From Gillisella vitis (GTDB taxonomy: Bacteria; Pseudomonadota; Alphaproteobacteria; Rhizobiales; Rhizobiaceae): a stretch of 64,000 nt of DNA. This document shows positions 11,634 to 19,174 of this stretch, one piece after another. Position 1 is the stretch's first letter. Each line of letters starts with the position of its first letter. The stretch is taken from NCBI RefSeq assembly GCF_014204625.1, contig NZ_JACHLU010000023.1:1-64000 (forward strand), in the 5' to 3' direction. The translations under genes were made by a program, and so were the position numbers. A model generated the notes under the pieces. It ran no database searches and was not told the DNA's origin. It saw only the letters and a program-made list of their open reading frames with translations.

Positions 11634-12212
11634 CTATGAATTTTGGATCGTGGTGGCCGCGCGGAAGGCGCGCGCAAGGGCCTCACGACCAAGAAGGGAA
11701 TTGAGGTTGGCGAGGCGTTGCAGAAGAGCGGCTTCGTCGTGAAAGGACCGCGCCAGTTCCGCAATCAATCTTTGCGTGGGCATCGGCGGGAGAGGAACGA
11801 CAAGCCTATCGAGAGCTTCCTTGGGAAGCCGGGCGAGTCCAGTGCCCTGCTTATTGCCGGAGAACGCTGCCTGCGTCGCGGGAAGATCGAGAAAGGCTGC
11901 CAAATAACCAGGATCGACCTTCGACGGGTCGGGACGGACCAGATAGAGATCCAGGGAAATGAAGGCACCGAGCCACGAGTGAGCGGCCTGACAAACATCA
12001 GTTGTGGAACCGCGCGCTGCGACGATCAGGTCGCCTTCCTCTATTGGCAAGGCCCTGGCGACGGCCGGCGGTTCGCCGGTCGCGAGATTGGGCGCGCGGC
12101 CAGACCTCAAGTCGGACAAGTCGGATAGCCGCACAAAGTGCGCAATTCCGCTACCGCCTTCCTGAACCGCCACGCCGGAATAGATGCTGGATATATTTCG
12201 TAGTTCGAGCAT
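11634..12212 (-). CDS. Half-length HsdS-like specificity protein (single recognition domain)
   Basis: A 192-aa protein resembling one half of HsdS: a single target-recognition domain with LDLYLVRPDPSKVDPGYL, the LARLPKEALDRLVVPLPP turn and one helical spacer (TQRLIAELARSF). Half-S proteins can dimerise or assemble with HsdM. Here it is the first gene of the operon and comes in addition to the full HsdS, so it may give a second target specificity. Start ATG 12212 lies inside a near-perfect 19-bp inverted repeat (12191-12233). GAGG lies very close to the ATG, which makes an unusual translation start. It could also be a DUF-type regulator derived from HsdS. Confidence 0.78.
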   Translation of the reverse strand: MLELRNISSIYSGVAVQEGGSGIAHFVRLSDLSDLRSGRAPNLATGEPPAVARALPIEEGDLIVAARGSTTDVCQAAHSWLGAFISLDLYLVRPDPSKVDPGYLAAFLDLPATQAAFSGNKQGTGLARLPKEALDRLVVPLPPMPTQRLIAELARSFHDEAALLQRLANLNSLLGREALARAFRAATTIQNS

Positions 12213-12233
12213 TCCTCAAACTATGAAATATAT
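12191..12233 (-). promoter_or_regulatory. 19-bp inverted repeat enclosing the first start codon of the R-M operon
   Basis: Arms 12191-12209 and 12215-12233 pair at 17 of 19 positions around a 5-nt centre that contains the ATG of the half-HsdS gene. In RNA one mismatch becomes a G-U pair, so the start codon would sit in the loop of a long AU-rich hairpin. A TTGACA with TAGTTT 17 bp downstream overlaps the repeat; if used, transcription would begin close to the ATG. An operator for autoregulation or a translation-blocking hairpin are both possible. The repeat is visible; the function is inferred. Confidence 0.6.
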
Positions 12234-12386
12234 TGCCGCCTGTCAATCGAGTTAGACGTGCTCTCAAACTTATTTTTTAGATTAATGGCACTGGCTGGGC
12301 AAGGCTCACGGCCAGCGCCCTATCCGATGGCGGAACTTAGGGAGCGCGGGCCAGCTCGCTGAACACGTCTCATCCGGGCCGCGATA

Positions 12387-12465
12387 GAGTGAGAGGGCTG
12401 AGGGGGTTCCGTGACGGGTCGAGGACTGGAGAAGAGGTCTCCGGCGCCCGTCATGGAGATTTCCC
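12387..12465 (+). promoter_or_regulatory. Structured leader, copy A (before DUF932)
   Basis: A leader with two nested helices. P1 is TGACGGG/CCCGTCA (12412-12418 with 12447-12453). P2 is CTGGAGA/TCTCCGG (12426-12432 with 12438-12444) closing an AGAGG loop. The ribosome-binding GGAG (12455-12458) follows P1 directly, so folding could gate translation of DUF932. The same layout occurs before parB (15280-15360), with base changes that keep the pairs. No poly-T terminator is present. Confidence 0.65.
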
Positions 12466-13659
12466 ATGAACATGCAGGTGCTGGAAGCCCGTCGTGACGT
12501 CAGCGGCGGCTATAAGGTGGATGTTTCGCGCGGCGAACGTGTCGGCCGTGTTTCGTCCGAATGGTTTTCCCGCCCGCACGACGAGCGGTTTCTGTCCCTC
12601 GGCGAACTGGCCGGCGCGGTGCGCGGCCGAGCCGAACGCAGCCGGACCCGTGTGGTGGAAACCGCGCTGATCCATGTCGAGGCAAACCGCACCGATCCCG
12701 AGCGGCTGTCGCTGATCTTGCCGGGTGCCGAGGCGCCCGTCGCCCCCACTCACTGGAGCTTCGGCCAGCTCGCCGCCCAGGTCGGTGCGCCAGCCGCCTA
12801 TCTGCGCAATCTTCCTGCGGCGCTGGCCGGCATCAATCTGCAATATGGCCTGACCTCGAACCGGGCCGAACAGATCAAAACGCTGGAAACCGAAGAAGGC
12901 CGTGTCGAACTGCGCGCCGTCACCGGCCCGGACTATGGCCGCATCTATGACTATGAGCTGGTCGAAGCCGTGCAGCGCATCGCCGGCAACGGCACGGGCG
13001 ATACGCGCTGGAAGGTGCCGGGCGTTCTCGACTGGTCGACAGGGATCTACAATCCGCGCGTCGACATCACCCAGGACACCACGACGCTTTATGCATCCGA
13101 CCGCGACGTGTTCCTGTTTCTCGTCGATGACCTCAACCCGATCGAGGCCGGTCGCTTGCCCGATGGCTCGCCCGACCTGTTCTTCCGCGGCTTCTACGCC
13201 TGGAACAGCGAGGTCGGTGCGAAGACGCTCGGCATGGCGAGCTTCTATCTGCGCGCCGTGTGCCAGAATCGTAATCTGTGGGGTGTCGAGGATTTCGAGG
13301 AAATCACCATCCGCCACAGCAAATATGCCGCCTCGCGCTTCGCCCATGAGGCGGCCCCGGCACTGCTGAATTTCGCCAACTCTTCGCCCATGCCCTTTAT
13401 CAACGGCATCCGGGCGGCGCGGGAGCGGATCGTGGCGCGAACCGACGAGGATCGTACTGACTTCCTGCGTCGGCGTGGTTTCTCGAAGGCCGAGACCGGC
13501 AAGATCATCGAGACGGTGCTGGCCGAGGAAGGTCGCCCGCCCGAAAGCATCTTCGATTTCGTCCAGGGCATCACGGCGGTCGCCCGCGACAAGCCGCATC
13601 AGGATGCCCGCCTCGACATGGAGGCGAAGGCAAAGAAGTTGCTCGACCGCGCCGCCTGA
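12466..13659 (+). CDS. DUF932 domain protein
   Basis: A 397-aa member of the DUF932 family, which is common on plasmids, phages and ICEs of alphaproteobacteria and resembles phage/plasmid LGT_TIGR03299-type proteins. Recognisable blocks include TTLYASDRDVFLFLVDD in the middle and FYLRAVCQNRNLWG near 260-275. Molecular function is unknown. A GGAG lies seven bases before the ATG, just after the structured leader. It is followed by a strong hairpin at 13665-13706. It is probably part of the element's maintenance or anti-host functions, because it travels with ParB and the strawberry-notch protein in similar elements. The family call is fairly sure; no role is claimed. Confidence 0.82.
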   Translation: MNMQVLEARRDVSGGYKVDVSRGERVGRVSSEWFSRPHDERFLSLGELAGAVRGRAERSRTRVVETALIHVEANRTDPERLSLILPGAEAPVAPTHWSFGQLAAQVGAPAAYLRNLPAALAGINLQYGLTSNRAEQIKTLETEEGRVELRAVTGPDYGRIYDYELVEAVQRIAGNGTGDTRWKVPGVLDWSTGIYNPRVDITQDTTTLYASDRDVFLFLVDDLNPIEAGRLPDGSPDLFFRGFYAWNSEVGAKTLGMASFYLRAVCQNRNLWGVEDFEEITIRHSKYAASRFAHEAAPALLNFANSSPMPFINGIRAARERIVARTDEDRTDFLRRRGFSKAETGKIIETVLAEEGRPPESIFDFVQGITAVARDKPHQDARLDMEAKAKKLLDRAA

Positions 13660-13664
13660 TGTTC

Positions 13665-13706
13665 CGCAAAGCCGGAGATGCGGTTTCCCGTGTCTCCGGC
13701 TTTGCG
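13665..13706. other. 14-bp perfect hairpin after DUF932
   Basis: The arm cgcaaagccggaga (13665-13678) pairs perfectly with 13693-13706, with a 14-nt loop. No T tract follows, so it is not a classic terminator. It could act in transcript processing or stability, or be a bidirectional terminator assisted by other factors. It starts 6 nt after the DUF932 stop codon. Confidence 0.5.
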
Positions 13707-13804
13707 ATTCCGCACATTTGTGGAGCGATGTTCGTCAATATTCCCCACGCCTTCCTTGCTCATCTGTAGCCTATGGGTTACAATGAGTATTCAGGAGGGC
13801 ACCT

Positions 13805-14398
13805 ATGGCCATCGTCAAAATCAATCCGATCGCGATATCCGGGCACTGGCATTCCGGCGTTGCGATGGATCTTCACACGATCAGCAGCACGCCGGTCGGC
13901 TATAATGATTTCGGGTACATGCAGTTCGAGACGGTCCGGCCTGAGATCGCCGAGTTGTTGTTCCGCCTGAAGAACCGGGCCGACCGTTCTGCCGCGGCTC
14001 CAATCATCGAGACGGTTGCCGATTTTCTCGGGCATCATCGGGACAAGTTCGATGCGATCGTGCCGGTCCCGCCTTCGCACCCGCGCGCCGTCCAGCCGGT
14101 CATCATCATGGCGGAAGGCATCGGGCAGGCTCTGGCTGTCCCGGTCCTTTCCTGCATCGCCACGACGCGCCCGACAGGCCAGCTCAAGAACATCACCGAT
14201 CCCGACGAGCGCAAGGAGCACGTCAAGGGCCTTTACGCCGTCGATGCGGCACAGACGCGGGGCCGCAAAATCCTGCTGTTTGACGACCTCTTCCGCTCCG
14301 GCACCACCATGAACGCGATTACCGATGTCCTTCTGGATGCCGGCCAGGCGCAGGTGGTGCGGGCGCTCACCATCACCAAGACACGGAGCAACCAATGA
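13805..14398 (+). CDS. ComF/PRTase-like phosphoribosyltransferase
   Basis: A 197-aa protein of type I phosphoribosyltransferase fold. The PRPP-binding loop is seen as ILLFDDLFRSGTT (about 156-168), preceded by a beta strand, and there is an upstream AIVPVPPSHPRAVQP segment as in ComF-like proteins. The substrate is unknown. The ATG follows GGAGGG at good spacing. A TACAAT hexamer at about 13776-13781 could be a -10 box, with a weak TTGCTC 17 bp upstream. The stop overlaps the start of the SLOG/antitoxin gene (ATGA), so the pair is co-translated and probably acts together. A base-to-nucleotide reaction supplying or removing a ligand of the SLOG partner is a hypothesis only. Confidence 0.8.
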   Translation: MAIVKINPIAISGHWHSGVAMDLHTISSTPVGYNDFGYMQFETVRPEIAELLFRLKNRADRSAAAPIIETVADFLGHHRDKFDAIVPVPPSHPRAVQPVIIMAEGIGQALAVPVLSCIATTRPTGQLKNITDPDERKEHVKGLYAVDAAQTRGRKILLFDDLFRSGTTMNAITDVLLDAGQAQVVRALTITKTRSNQ

Positions 14399-15279
14399 AC
14401 ACCATCTTCATCGGCGGCTCGCGGCACGTTTCCCGTTTACCGGCCGAGGTCAAGAAGCGCCTCGATAACGTCATCGCCAGCCACCATCAGGTCATCGTCG
14501 GGGACGCAAACGGCGCTGACAAAGCCGTTCAGAAGCATTTCTTCGACGCCAATTATGCCAACGTTACCGTTTTCTGTTCGGGCGATGCGCCGCGCAACAA
14601 TCTGGGGTCATGGACCACGCATCGCGTCGATGTTCCCAAAGGGACGAAGGGCTTTCAATTCTATGCCGCCAAGGACAGAGAGATGGCGCGCGAGGCCGAT
14701 TTCGGTCTGATGATCTGGGACGGCAAAAGCCCAGGCACGGTGCTGAATGTCCTGCGCCTGGTTCAGGCCGGCAAGATTTCCGTCCTCTTCAATGTGCCGG
14801 ACAAGGCGGCGGTCAACGTCAAGACGGTCGAGCAATATCGCGATTTCATCCGCCAGTGCGATCCGTCTTTCCGCGCCGACCTTCGGGATCGGGCGACACC
14901 GCAGGAATGGGCGTTGATCGAAGTCCATCCGCAGCCCAGCCTGCTCGATCATACGCCCTCGACGCCAGGGGAGGTCGCAGATATGCCGGACCAGCGCTCT
15001 ACGCCACCTGCCGAAGAGGCCGTTCGGACCCTCAACGCTGCGCTGGCGTCCGGCGACGCGACGCGGATCATGAATGTTCTCGGCGCAATCGCCCGGGACC
15101 GAGGGATGAGCCAGATCGCCCGCGAGACCGGCCTCGCGCGCGAGAGCCTCTACCGATCGCTCGATGCTGGCGGGAATCCGGAGTTCGTCACCGTCATGAA
15201 GGTTCTGTCTTCGCTGGGAGTACGATTGGAGGCGAAGCCGCACGATCTATCCCCGGTTCCAAATGCCGCGGTCCTGTAG
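14395..15279 (+). CDS. SLOG-like nucleotide-binding domain fused to an addiction-module antitoxin domain
   Basis: A 294-aa two-part protein. Residues 1-135 look like a SLOG/LOG Rossmann-type domain: IFIGGSR (4-10), VIVGDANGADKAV (33-45) and ADFGLMIWDGKSPGT (101-115). A Pro/Thr-rich linker (about 178-205) joins it to residues 206-283, which match the HTH antitoxin family usually called the addiction module antidote (HigA/TIGR02684-like): LNAALASGDATRIMNVL, MSQIARETGLARESLYRSL, VMKVLSSLGVRL. There is no toxin gene beside it; the coupled upstream gene is the phosphoribosyltransferase. Its role could be a nucleotide-sensing regulator. Both domain calls are by motif only. Confidence 0.72.
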   Translation: MNTIFIGGSRHVSRLPAEVKKRLDNVIASHHQVIVGDANGADKAVQKHFFDANYANVTVFCSGDAPRNNLGSWTTHRVDVPKGTKGFQFYAAKDREMAREADFGLMIWDGKSPGTVLNVLRLVQAGKISVLFNVPDKAAVNVKTVEQYRDFIRQCDPSFRADLRDRATPQEWALIEVHPQPSLLDHTPSTPGEVADMPDQRSTPPAEEAVRTLNAALASGDATRIMNVLGAIARDRGMSQIARETGLARESLYRSLDAGGNPEFVTVMKVLSSLGVRLEAKPHDLSPVPNAAVL

Positions 15280-15360
15280 AGGAAGAGGGCGGCGCTTCGC
15301 TTCGTGACGGGTTGGAGGTCGGAGAAGAGGTTTCCGGTCGCCCGTCGCGGAGTAACCCCG
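15280..15360 (+). promoter_or_regulatory. Structured leader, copy B (before parB)
   Basis: It lies directly after the SLOG-antitoxin stop codon. P1 is GTGACGGG/CCCGTCGC (15304-15311 with 15341-15348) and P2 is TCGGAGA/TTTCCGG (15319-15325 with 15331-15337), with the same AGAGG loop as copy A. The GGAG ribosome-binding site (15349-15352) follows P1 immediately. Compared with copy A, several paired positions change between Watson-Crick and G-U while pairing is kept, which supports a selected RNA structure. Confidence 0.65.
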
Positions 15361-17505
15361 ATGGCAACTGCCGTTCAGAAGATCACCCTGTCGTCCTCGC
15401 GCGACATCCCCTTCAACAAGCTGGTGCTGAGCCAGTCCAATGTCCGCCGGATCAAGGCTGGTGTTTCTGTCGAGGATCTGGCCGAGTCCATCGCCCGGCG
15501 CGGCCTCATTCAGTCACTGCATGTGCGTGCCGTCCTCGATGCCGACGGCGTGGAGACTGGCATGTTCGAGGTGCCGGCCGGCGGTCGCCGCTACCGGGCG
15601 CTGGAACTGCTGGTGAAGCAGAAGCGGCTCAACAAGACCGCACCGGTGCCTTGCGTCGTCAGCGACGCGGCGAGCGGCATCCTGATGGAGGAGATCTCCT
15701 TTGCCGAGAATGACGAGCGTATCCCGCCACATCCACTCGATCAGTATCGCGCGTTCCAGGCGATGCGCGACAAGGGCATGAGCGAAGAGGCGATCGCCGC
15801 TGCCTTCCTGATCGACGTCAACGTCGTGAAGCAGCGGCTGCGACTCGCCGCCGTCTCGCCGGTGCTACTGGATGTGTTTGCCGAGGACGGCATGGACCTT
15901 AAGCAGCTCATGGCCTTCACCGTCTCATTCGATCACGCCCGCCAGGAACAGGTCTGGGAAGCCGTTCGTAATAGCTGGCAGAAGGAGCCGTGGCAGATCA
16001 AGCGGATGCTGACCGAGACCACAGTGCGCGCCTCCGACAAGCGCGCCGTGTTCGTCGGCATCAATGCCTATGAGGCGGCCGGTGGCATCGTGCTGCGCGA
16101 CCTGTTCGAGTCCGACGACGGCGGCTGGCTCCAGGATGTCGGCCTGCTCGACCGCCTGGTCGCCGAGAAGCTGAAGGCGATCGCCGAGGAGATCGCGGCG
16201 GAAGGCTGGAAGTGGGTCGATGCCGCCATCAGCATTCCCTATGGCGTCACCCATGGCCTGCGCCGGCTGGCGGGTACGTCTCTCGGCATGACCGTGGAGG
16301 AACAGGCGACGCGCGATGCCCTACAGGCGGAACTCGACAGCCTGGTTGCCGACTATCAGGACGCCGACGAATTGCCGGACGCGGTGGACGAACGTCTCGG
16401 CGAGATCGAGGCGGCGCTGGAGGCGCTCGACAAGCGCCCGGTCAGCTATGATCCGGCCGACATCGCCATCGCCGGCGTCTTCGTCACCATCGACGCGAAC
16501 GGTTCGCTCAGCATCGATCGCGGTTATGTCCGCCCCGAGGACGAGTTGCCGGTGGAGGCGGCCGCCAACGATGACGTATCGGAAGAGGGTGTCAATCCCG
16601 AAACCGGCGAAGTCCGGACGCCCGCCATCCAGCGCGCCGTCATCACTCTCGGAGGCCAGCCCACGCCGATCGAGGAGGAGGAGGAGGAAGACGACGGCAT
16701 CAAGCCGCTGCCCGAGCGTCTCGTCATCGAACTGACGGCGCATCGCACGCTCGCGCTGCGCGATGCCGTCGCCAACCATCCCCATGTCGCCATGACGGCG
16801 CTGCTGCACAAGCTGGTCTCCGACACCTTCCTGCACCGTCCCGCGACCGGCGCTCTGGAGGCCAATGTCCGGCAGGTGCATTTCCCCGCGCAGGCCGACG
16901 ATCTGAAGGACAGCACTTCCGCGAAATCCGTCACCGATCGGCATGAGCGCTGGGGCGATCATGTCCCCGCCGACGACGAGGCCCTGTGGGACTGGCTGAC
17001 CGTGCTCGATGACGACAGCCGCATGGATCTGCTCGCCCATTGCGTCAGCTACGGCATCAACGCCCTCTACGAGCGGCCCAATCCCTATAGCGGCTCCGGC
17101 GTTAGCGAGCATGGGTTGGCGGTCCGCATGCGCCAGGCCGAGCGGCTGGCGCGCGCCACGGGCCTCGACATGGTGGCGGCGGGCTGGCGTCCGACCGTCG
17201 GCAACTACTTCGGCCGCGTCACCAAGGCGCTGATTGTCGAAGCCGTGCGCGAGGGGGCCGGCGACCGCGCGGCCCAGCTCATCGACCATATGAAGAAGGG
17301 CGACATGGCCAAGGAGGCAGAGCGCCTGCTGGCCGACAGCGGCTGGCTGCCCGAACCGCTGCGCTCGGTCGATGTCAGCAACGAGCCTGCCGCTGGTCAC
17401 GCCGATCAGGACGGTGGCGATGAAGCATTGCCCGCCTTCCTCTCCGATGACGGTGAGGACGACGAACCAGCCGAAGACGAGGAAGCTTTGCTTGCTGCGG
17501 AATAG
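15361..17505 (+). CDS. Large ParB/RepB/Spo0J-type partition protein
   Basis: 714 aa. The N-terminal ParB/sulfiredoxin-like domain is clear: LVLSQSNVRRIKAGVSVEDL, ESIARRGLIQSLHVR, VPAGGRRYRALE and ISFAENDERIPPHPLDQ (the last like the ENxxR box). It is followed by a KorB/Spo0J-type HTH (SEEAIAAAFLIDVNVVKQRLRLAAV). The remaining 500 residues are unlike chromosomal ParB and include an acidic EEEEEEDD run and an acidic tail. This long form is typical of alphaproteobacterial ICEs and plasmids. It likely binds element DNA for stability or regulation. The ATG at 15361 was chosen because it follows leader B and its GGAG. A terminator lies at 17590-17620. Confidence 0.9.
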   Translation: MATAVQKITLSSSRDIPFNKLVLSQSNVRRIKAGVSVEDLAESIARRGLIQSLHVRAVLDADGVETGMFEVPAGGRRYRALELLVKQKRLNKTAPVPCVVSDAASGILMEEISFAENDERIPPHPLDQYRAFQAMRDKGMSEEAIAAAFLIDVNVVKQRLRLAAVSPVLLDVFAEDGMDLKQLMAFTVSFDHARQEQVWEAVRNSWQKEPWQIKRMLTETTVRASDKRAVFVGINAYEAAGGIVLRDLFESDDGGWLQDVGLLDRLVAEKLKAIAEEIAAEGWKWVDAAISIPYGVTHGLRRLAGTSLGMTVEEQATRDALQAELDSLVADYQDADELPDAVDERLGEIEAALEALDKRPVSYDPADIAIAGVFVTIDANGSLSIDRGYVRPEDELPVEAAANDDVSEEGVNPETGEVRTPAIQRAVITLGGQPTPIEEEEEEDDGIKPLPERLVIELTAHRTLALRDAVANHPHVAMTALLHKLVSDTFLHRPATGALEANVRQVHFPAQADDLKDSTSAKSVTDRHERWGDHVPADDEALWDWLTVLDDDSRMDLLAHCVSYGINALYERPNPYSGSGVSEHGLAVRMRQAERLARATGLDMVAAGWRPTVGNYFGRVTKALIVEAVREGAGDRAAQLIDHMKKGDMAKEAERLLADSGWLPEPLRSVDVSNEPAAGHADQDGGDEALPAFLSDDGEDDEPAEDEEALLAAE

Positions 17506-17589
17506 GCGAACACGGACGGAGAGACACACGCTCCGTTCGCTGCAAACTTAACCGCGGCAGCGCCTGGGCTGCTTCATCGAGTTAACCTA

Positions 17590-17620
17590 GCGTTCCGCTT
17601 AACAGCGGGACGCCTTTTTT
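17590..17620 (+). terminator. Rho-independent terminator after parB
   Basis: Stem GCGTTCCGC/GCGGGACGC (17590-17598 with 17605-17613, one G-U pair), 6-nt loop, then six T residues at 17615-17620. A second hairpin without T run lies upstream (about 17513-17539). It separates parB from the convergent gene at 17633. Confidence 0.85.
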
Positions 17621-17632
17621 CGTTTGCAATCA

Positions 17633-18040
17633 TCACTCCGCGCGGAAAGCGTCGCCTTTTGTCGCACGCCCCAATGCCAACTCAACGATCCGGTCGATTA
17701 TCCGCTCACGATCCTTCCATTTCATCACGAGTTTGCCCGGATCCATTCCGTACTGCGCGACGACATCTAGGAGCTTCTCCAGATCAAGATCGGCGAGCCG
17801 GCTCCGCAATTCCGCTTCGCCATGTTTGGCTAGATCAATCGGATCGAGCACGGCCGGCGCTCGCCTGCCGCCTTTACGCTTTTCCTCCGCAACCGGCTTT
17901 TGCTTAGGCGTGACAACCATCTTCGCTGCTGGCTTTACAACGTCGAGCGCCATCTCGATCCGCTCACGGAACTCGGGGTTGCGTCCCGCTTCCTCAACGA
18001 TGGCGTTAACTAACGCCGTCAAAGTGCGTTTTAGGGTCAT
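17633..18040 (-). CDS. Small ParA-partner protein of unknown function
   Basis: A 135-aa hydrophilic protein. The first 35 residues form a helix-rich segment (RTLTALVNAIVEEAG), then a Lys/Arg-rich linker (KQKPVAEEKRKGGRRAP) and a C-terminal helical part (AELRSRLADLDLEKLLDVVAQYGMDPGKLV) that looks like a small SAP/helical nucleic-acid-binding module. Its ATG overlaps the stop of the upstream parA (ATGA), which implies a fixed pair. By analogy with other partition operons it may be the DNA-binding or adaptor partner of that ParA. I do not recognise a named family. Confidence 0.7.
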   Translation of the reverse strand: MTLKRTLTALVNAIVEEAGRNPEFRERIEMALDVVKPAAKMVVTPKQKPVAEEKRKGGRRAPAVLDPIDLAKHGEAELRSRLADLDLEKLLDVVAQYGMDPGKLVMKWKDRERIIDRIVELALGRATKGDAFRAE

Positions 18041-19083
18041 GCGTCGATCTCCAGCTTGTCGAGCAGTTCCTGAGCCAGATCGATGTAGCGGGTCGCGAGA
18101 TCGCCATAGCCATACTTCTGCTTGAGCGTGCGCCGGCTCGTCTGCAACTCGGCCGCCGCCGCGATCTGGTTGGCCTGGCGGATCACGGTATCGAACACCG
18201 GCGGGTCGTTCTCGCGGCGCAGATCACGTGAGACGTTGACGTGAATGGTCGAAGCCTCCTGATATTTCGTGATGACAATGCCGAGCGGCTCAATGTTTTC
18301 CGCCACTTCTTTCGAGAAATTTCCCACCCGCTTCACAATCTGTGGGATGCCATAGGTCGACAACACATCGGGCACGGTCGGGATGATGTAGCCTTCCGAA
18401 ATCCGCAGGCCGTTCAGGGTGATGATGCCAAGGTTCGGCGGGCAGTCGACCAGCACGAGGTCGTAATCGTCGAGGATCGACTTGACCGCCAGACGCAGGA
18501 GGTCGATCGGCGTGACCGAATAGAACTGGCCGGTTGGCGCGCTGGCTAGCTTGTCCTGAACGTCGATCAGGTCGAGGCTCGACGGCAGAAGATCGACTTT
18601 CTCAGCGCCCTGCACATCGGACACGCCTTTCTGAAGCGTCTTCTTCAGGTCGAATGCTTTGTGGTTCGGATCGAGCGCGTCTTTGAAAAGTGTGGCGAGC
18701 GTCCAGCCTTTCTCGTTGATCGCCTTCCATTTTTTTTCGCCGATCAGCATTGTGGTGGCGTTGGTCTGCGGGTCGAGGTCAATGACCAAAACCCGCTTCC
18801 CGAAGCGCGATGCCAGAGTTTCGGCGAGGGCAACGGTGGTCGTCGTCTTGGCGACGCCCCCCTTGAGATTGATAAGTGAAACGACACGAGCCATCGGCAC
18901 TTTCCTTTTCCTGAGCCAAGCTTTTACCTGCCGCGTCCGAAAGACGGGGCCAGCCTTCAATTCCGTGAGCGGCTTGGGAAAATCCGGGAATCGGACACGC
19001 CAATTCGCGACCGCTTGACGGGAGACGCCCGCCATATCCGCAATTTCGTTGATGCCGATCAGATCGTCTTCAGCGAGGGGCAA
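18037..19083 (-). CDS. parA: ParA-type ATPase with N-terminal HTH domain
   Basis: 348 aa. Residues 1-62 are a MerR/AlpA-like winged HTH (INEIADMAGVSRQAVANWRVRFPDF), followed by a ParA/MinD ATPase domain with deviant Walker A KGGVAKTT (74-81) and the VDCPP Walker B region. HTH-ParA fusions are typical of P1-type ParA, which also repress their own operon. The start is TTG at 19083 with AGGAC seven bases upstream; no ATG lies near. It is divergent from the repeat-protein gene, with about 90 bp between them holding two CTGTGA direct repeats that may be its operator. It likely drives segregation of the excised element. Confidence 0.9.
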   Translation of the reverse strand: MPLAEDDLIGINEIADMAGVSRQAVANWRVRFPDFPKPLTELKAGPVFRTRQVKAWLRKRKVPMARVVSLINLKGGVAKTTTTVALAETLASRFGKRVLVIDLDPQTNATTMLIGEKKWKAINEKGWTLATLFKDALDPNHKAFDLKKTLQKGVSDVQGAEKVDLLPSSLDLIDVQDKLASAPTGQFYSVTPIDLLRLAVKSILDDYDLVLVDCPPNLGIITLNGLRISEGYIIPTVPDVLSTYGIPQIVKRVGNFSKEVAENIEPLGIVITKYQEASTIHVNVSRDLRRENDPPVFDTVIRQANQIAAAAELQTSRRTLKQKYGYGDLATRYIDLAQELLDKLEIDA

Positions 19084-19174
19084 TTGATTGTCCTGTTACC
19101 GATGCTCACAGTATCTGTTTACATCGTTCACAGCATTGCCGCAAGGTGCTTCTGTGACAAGTTTGGAGCGAATG

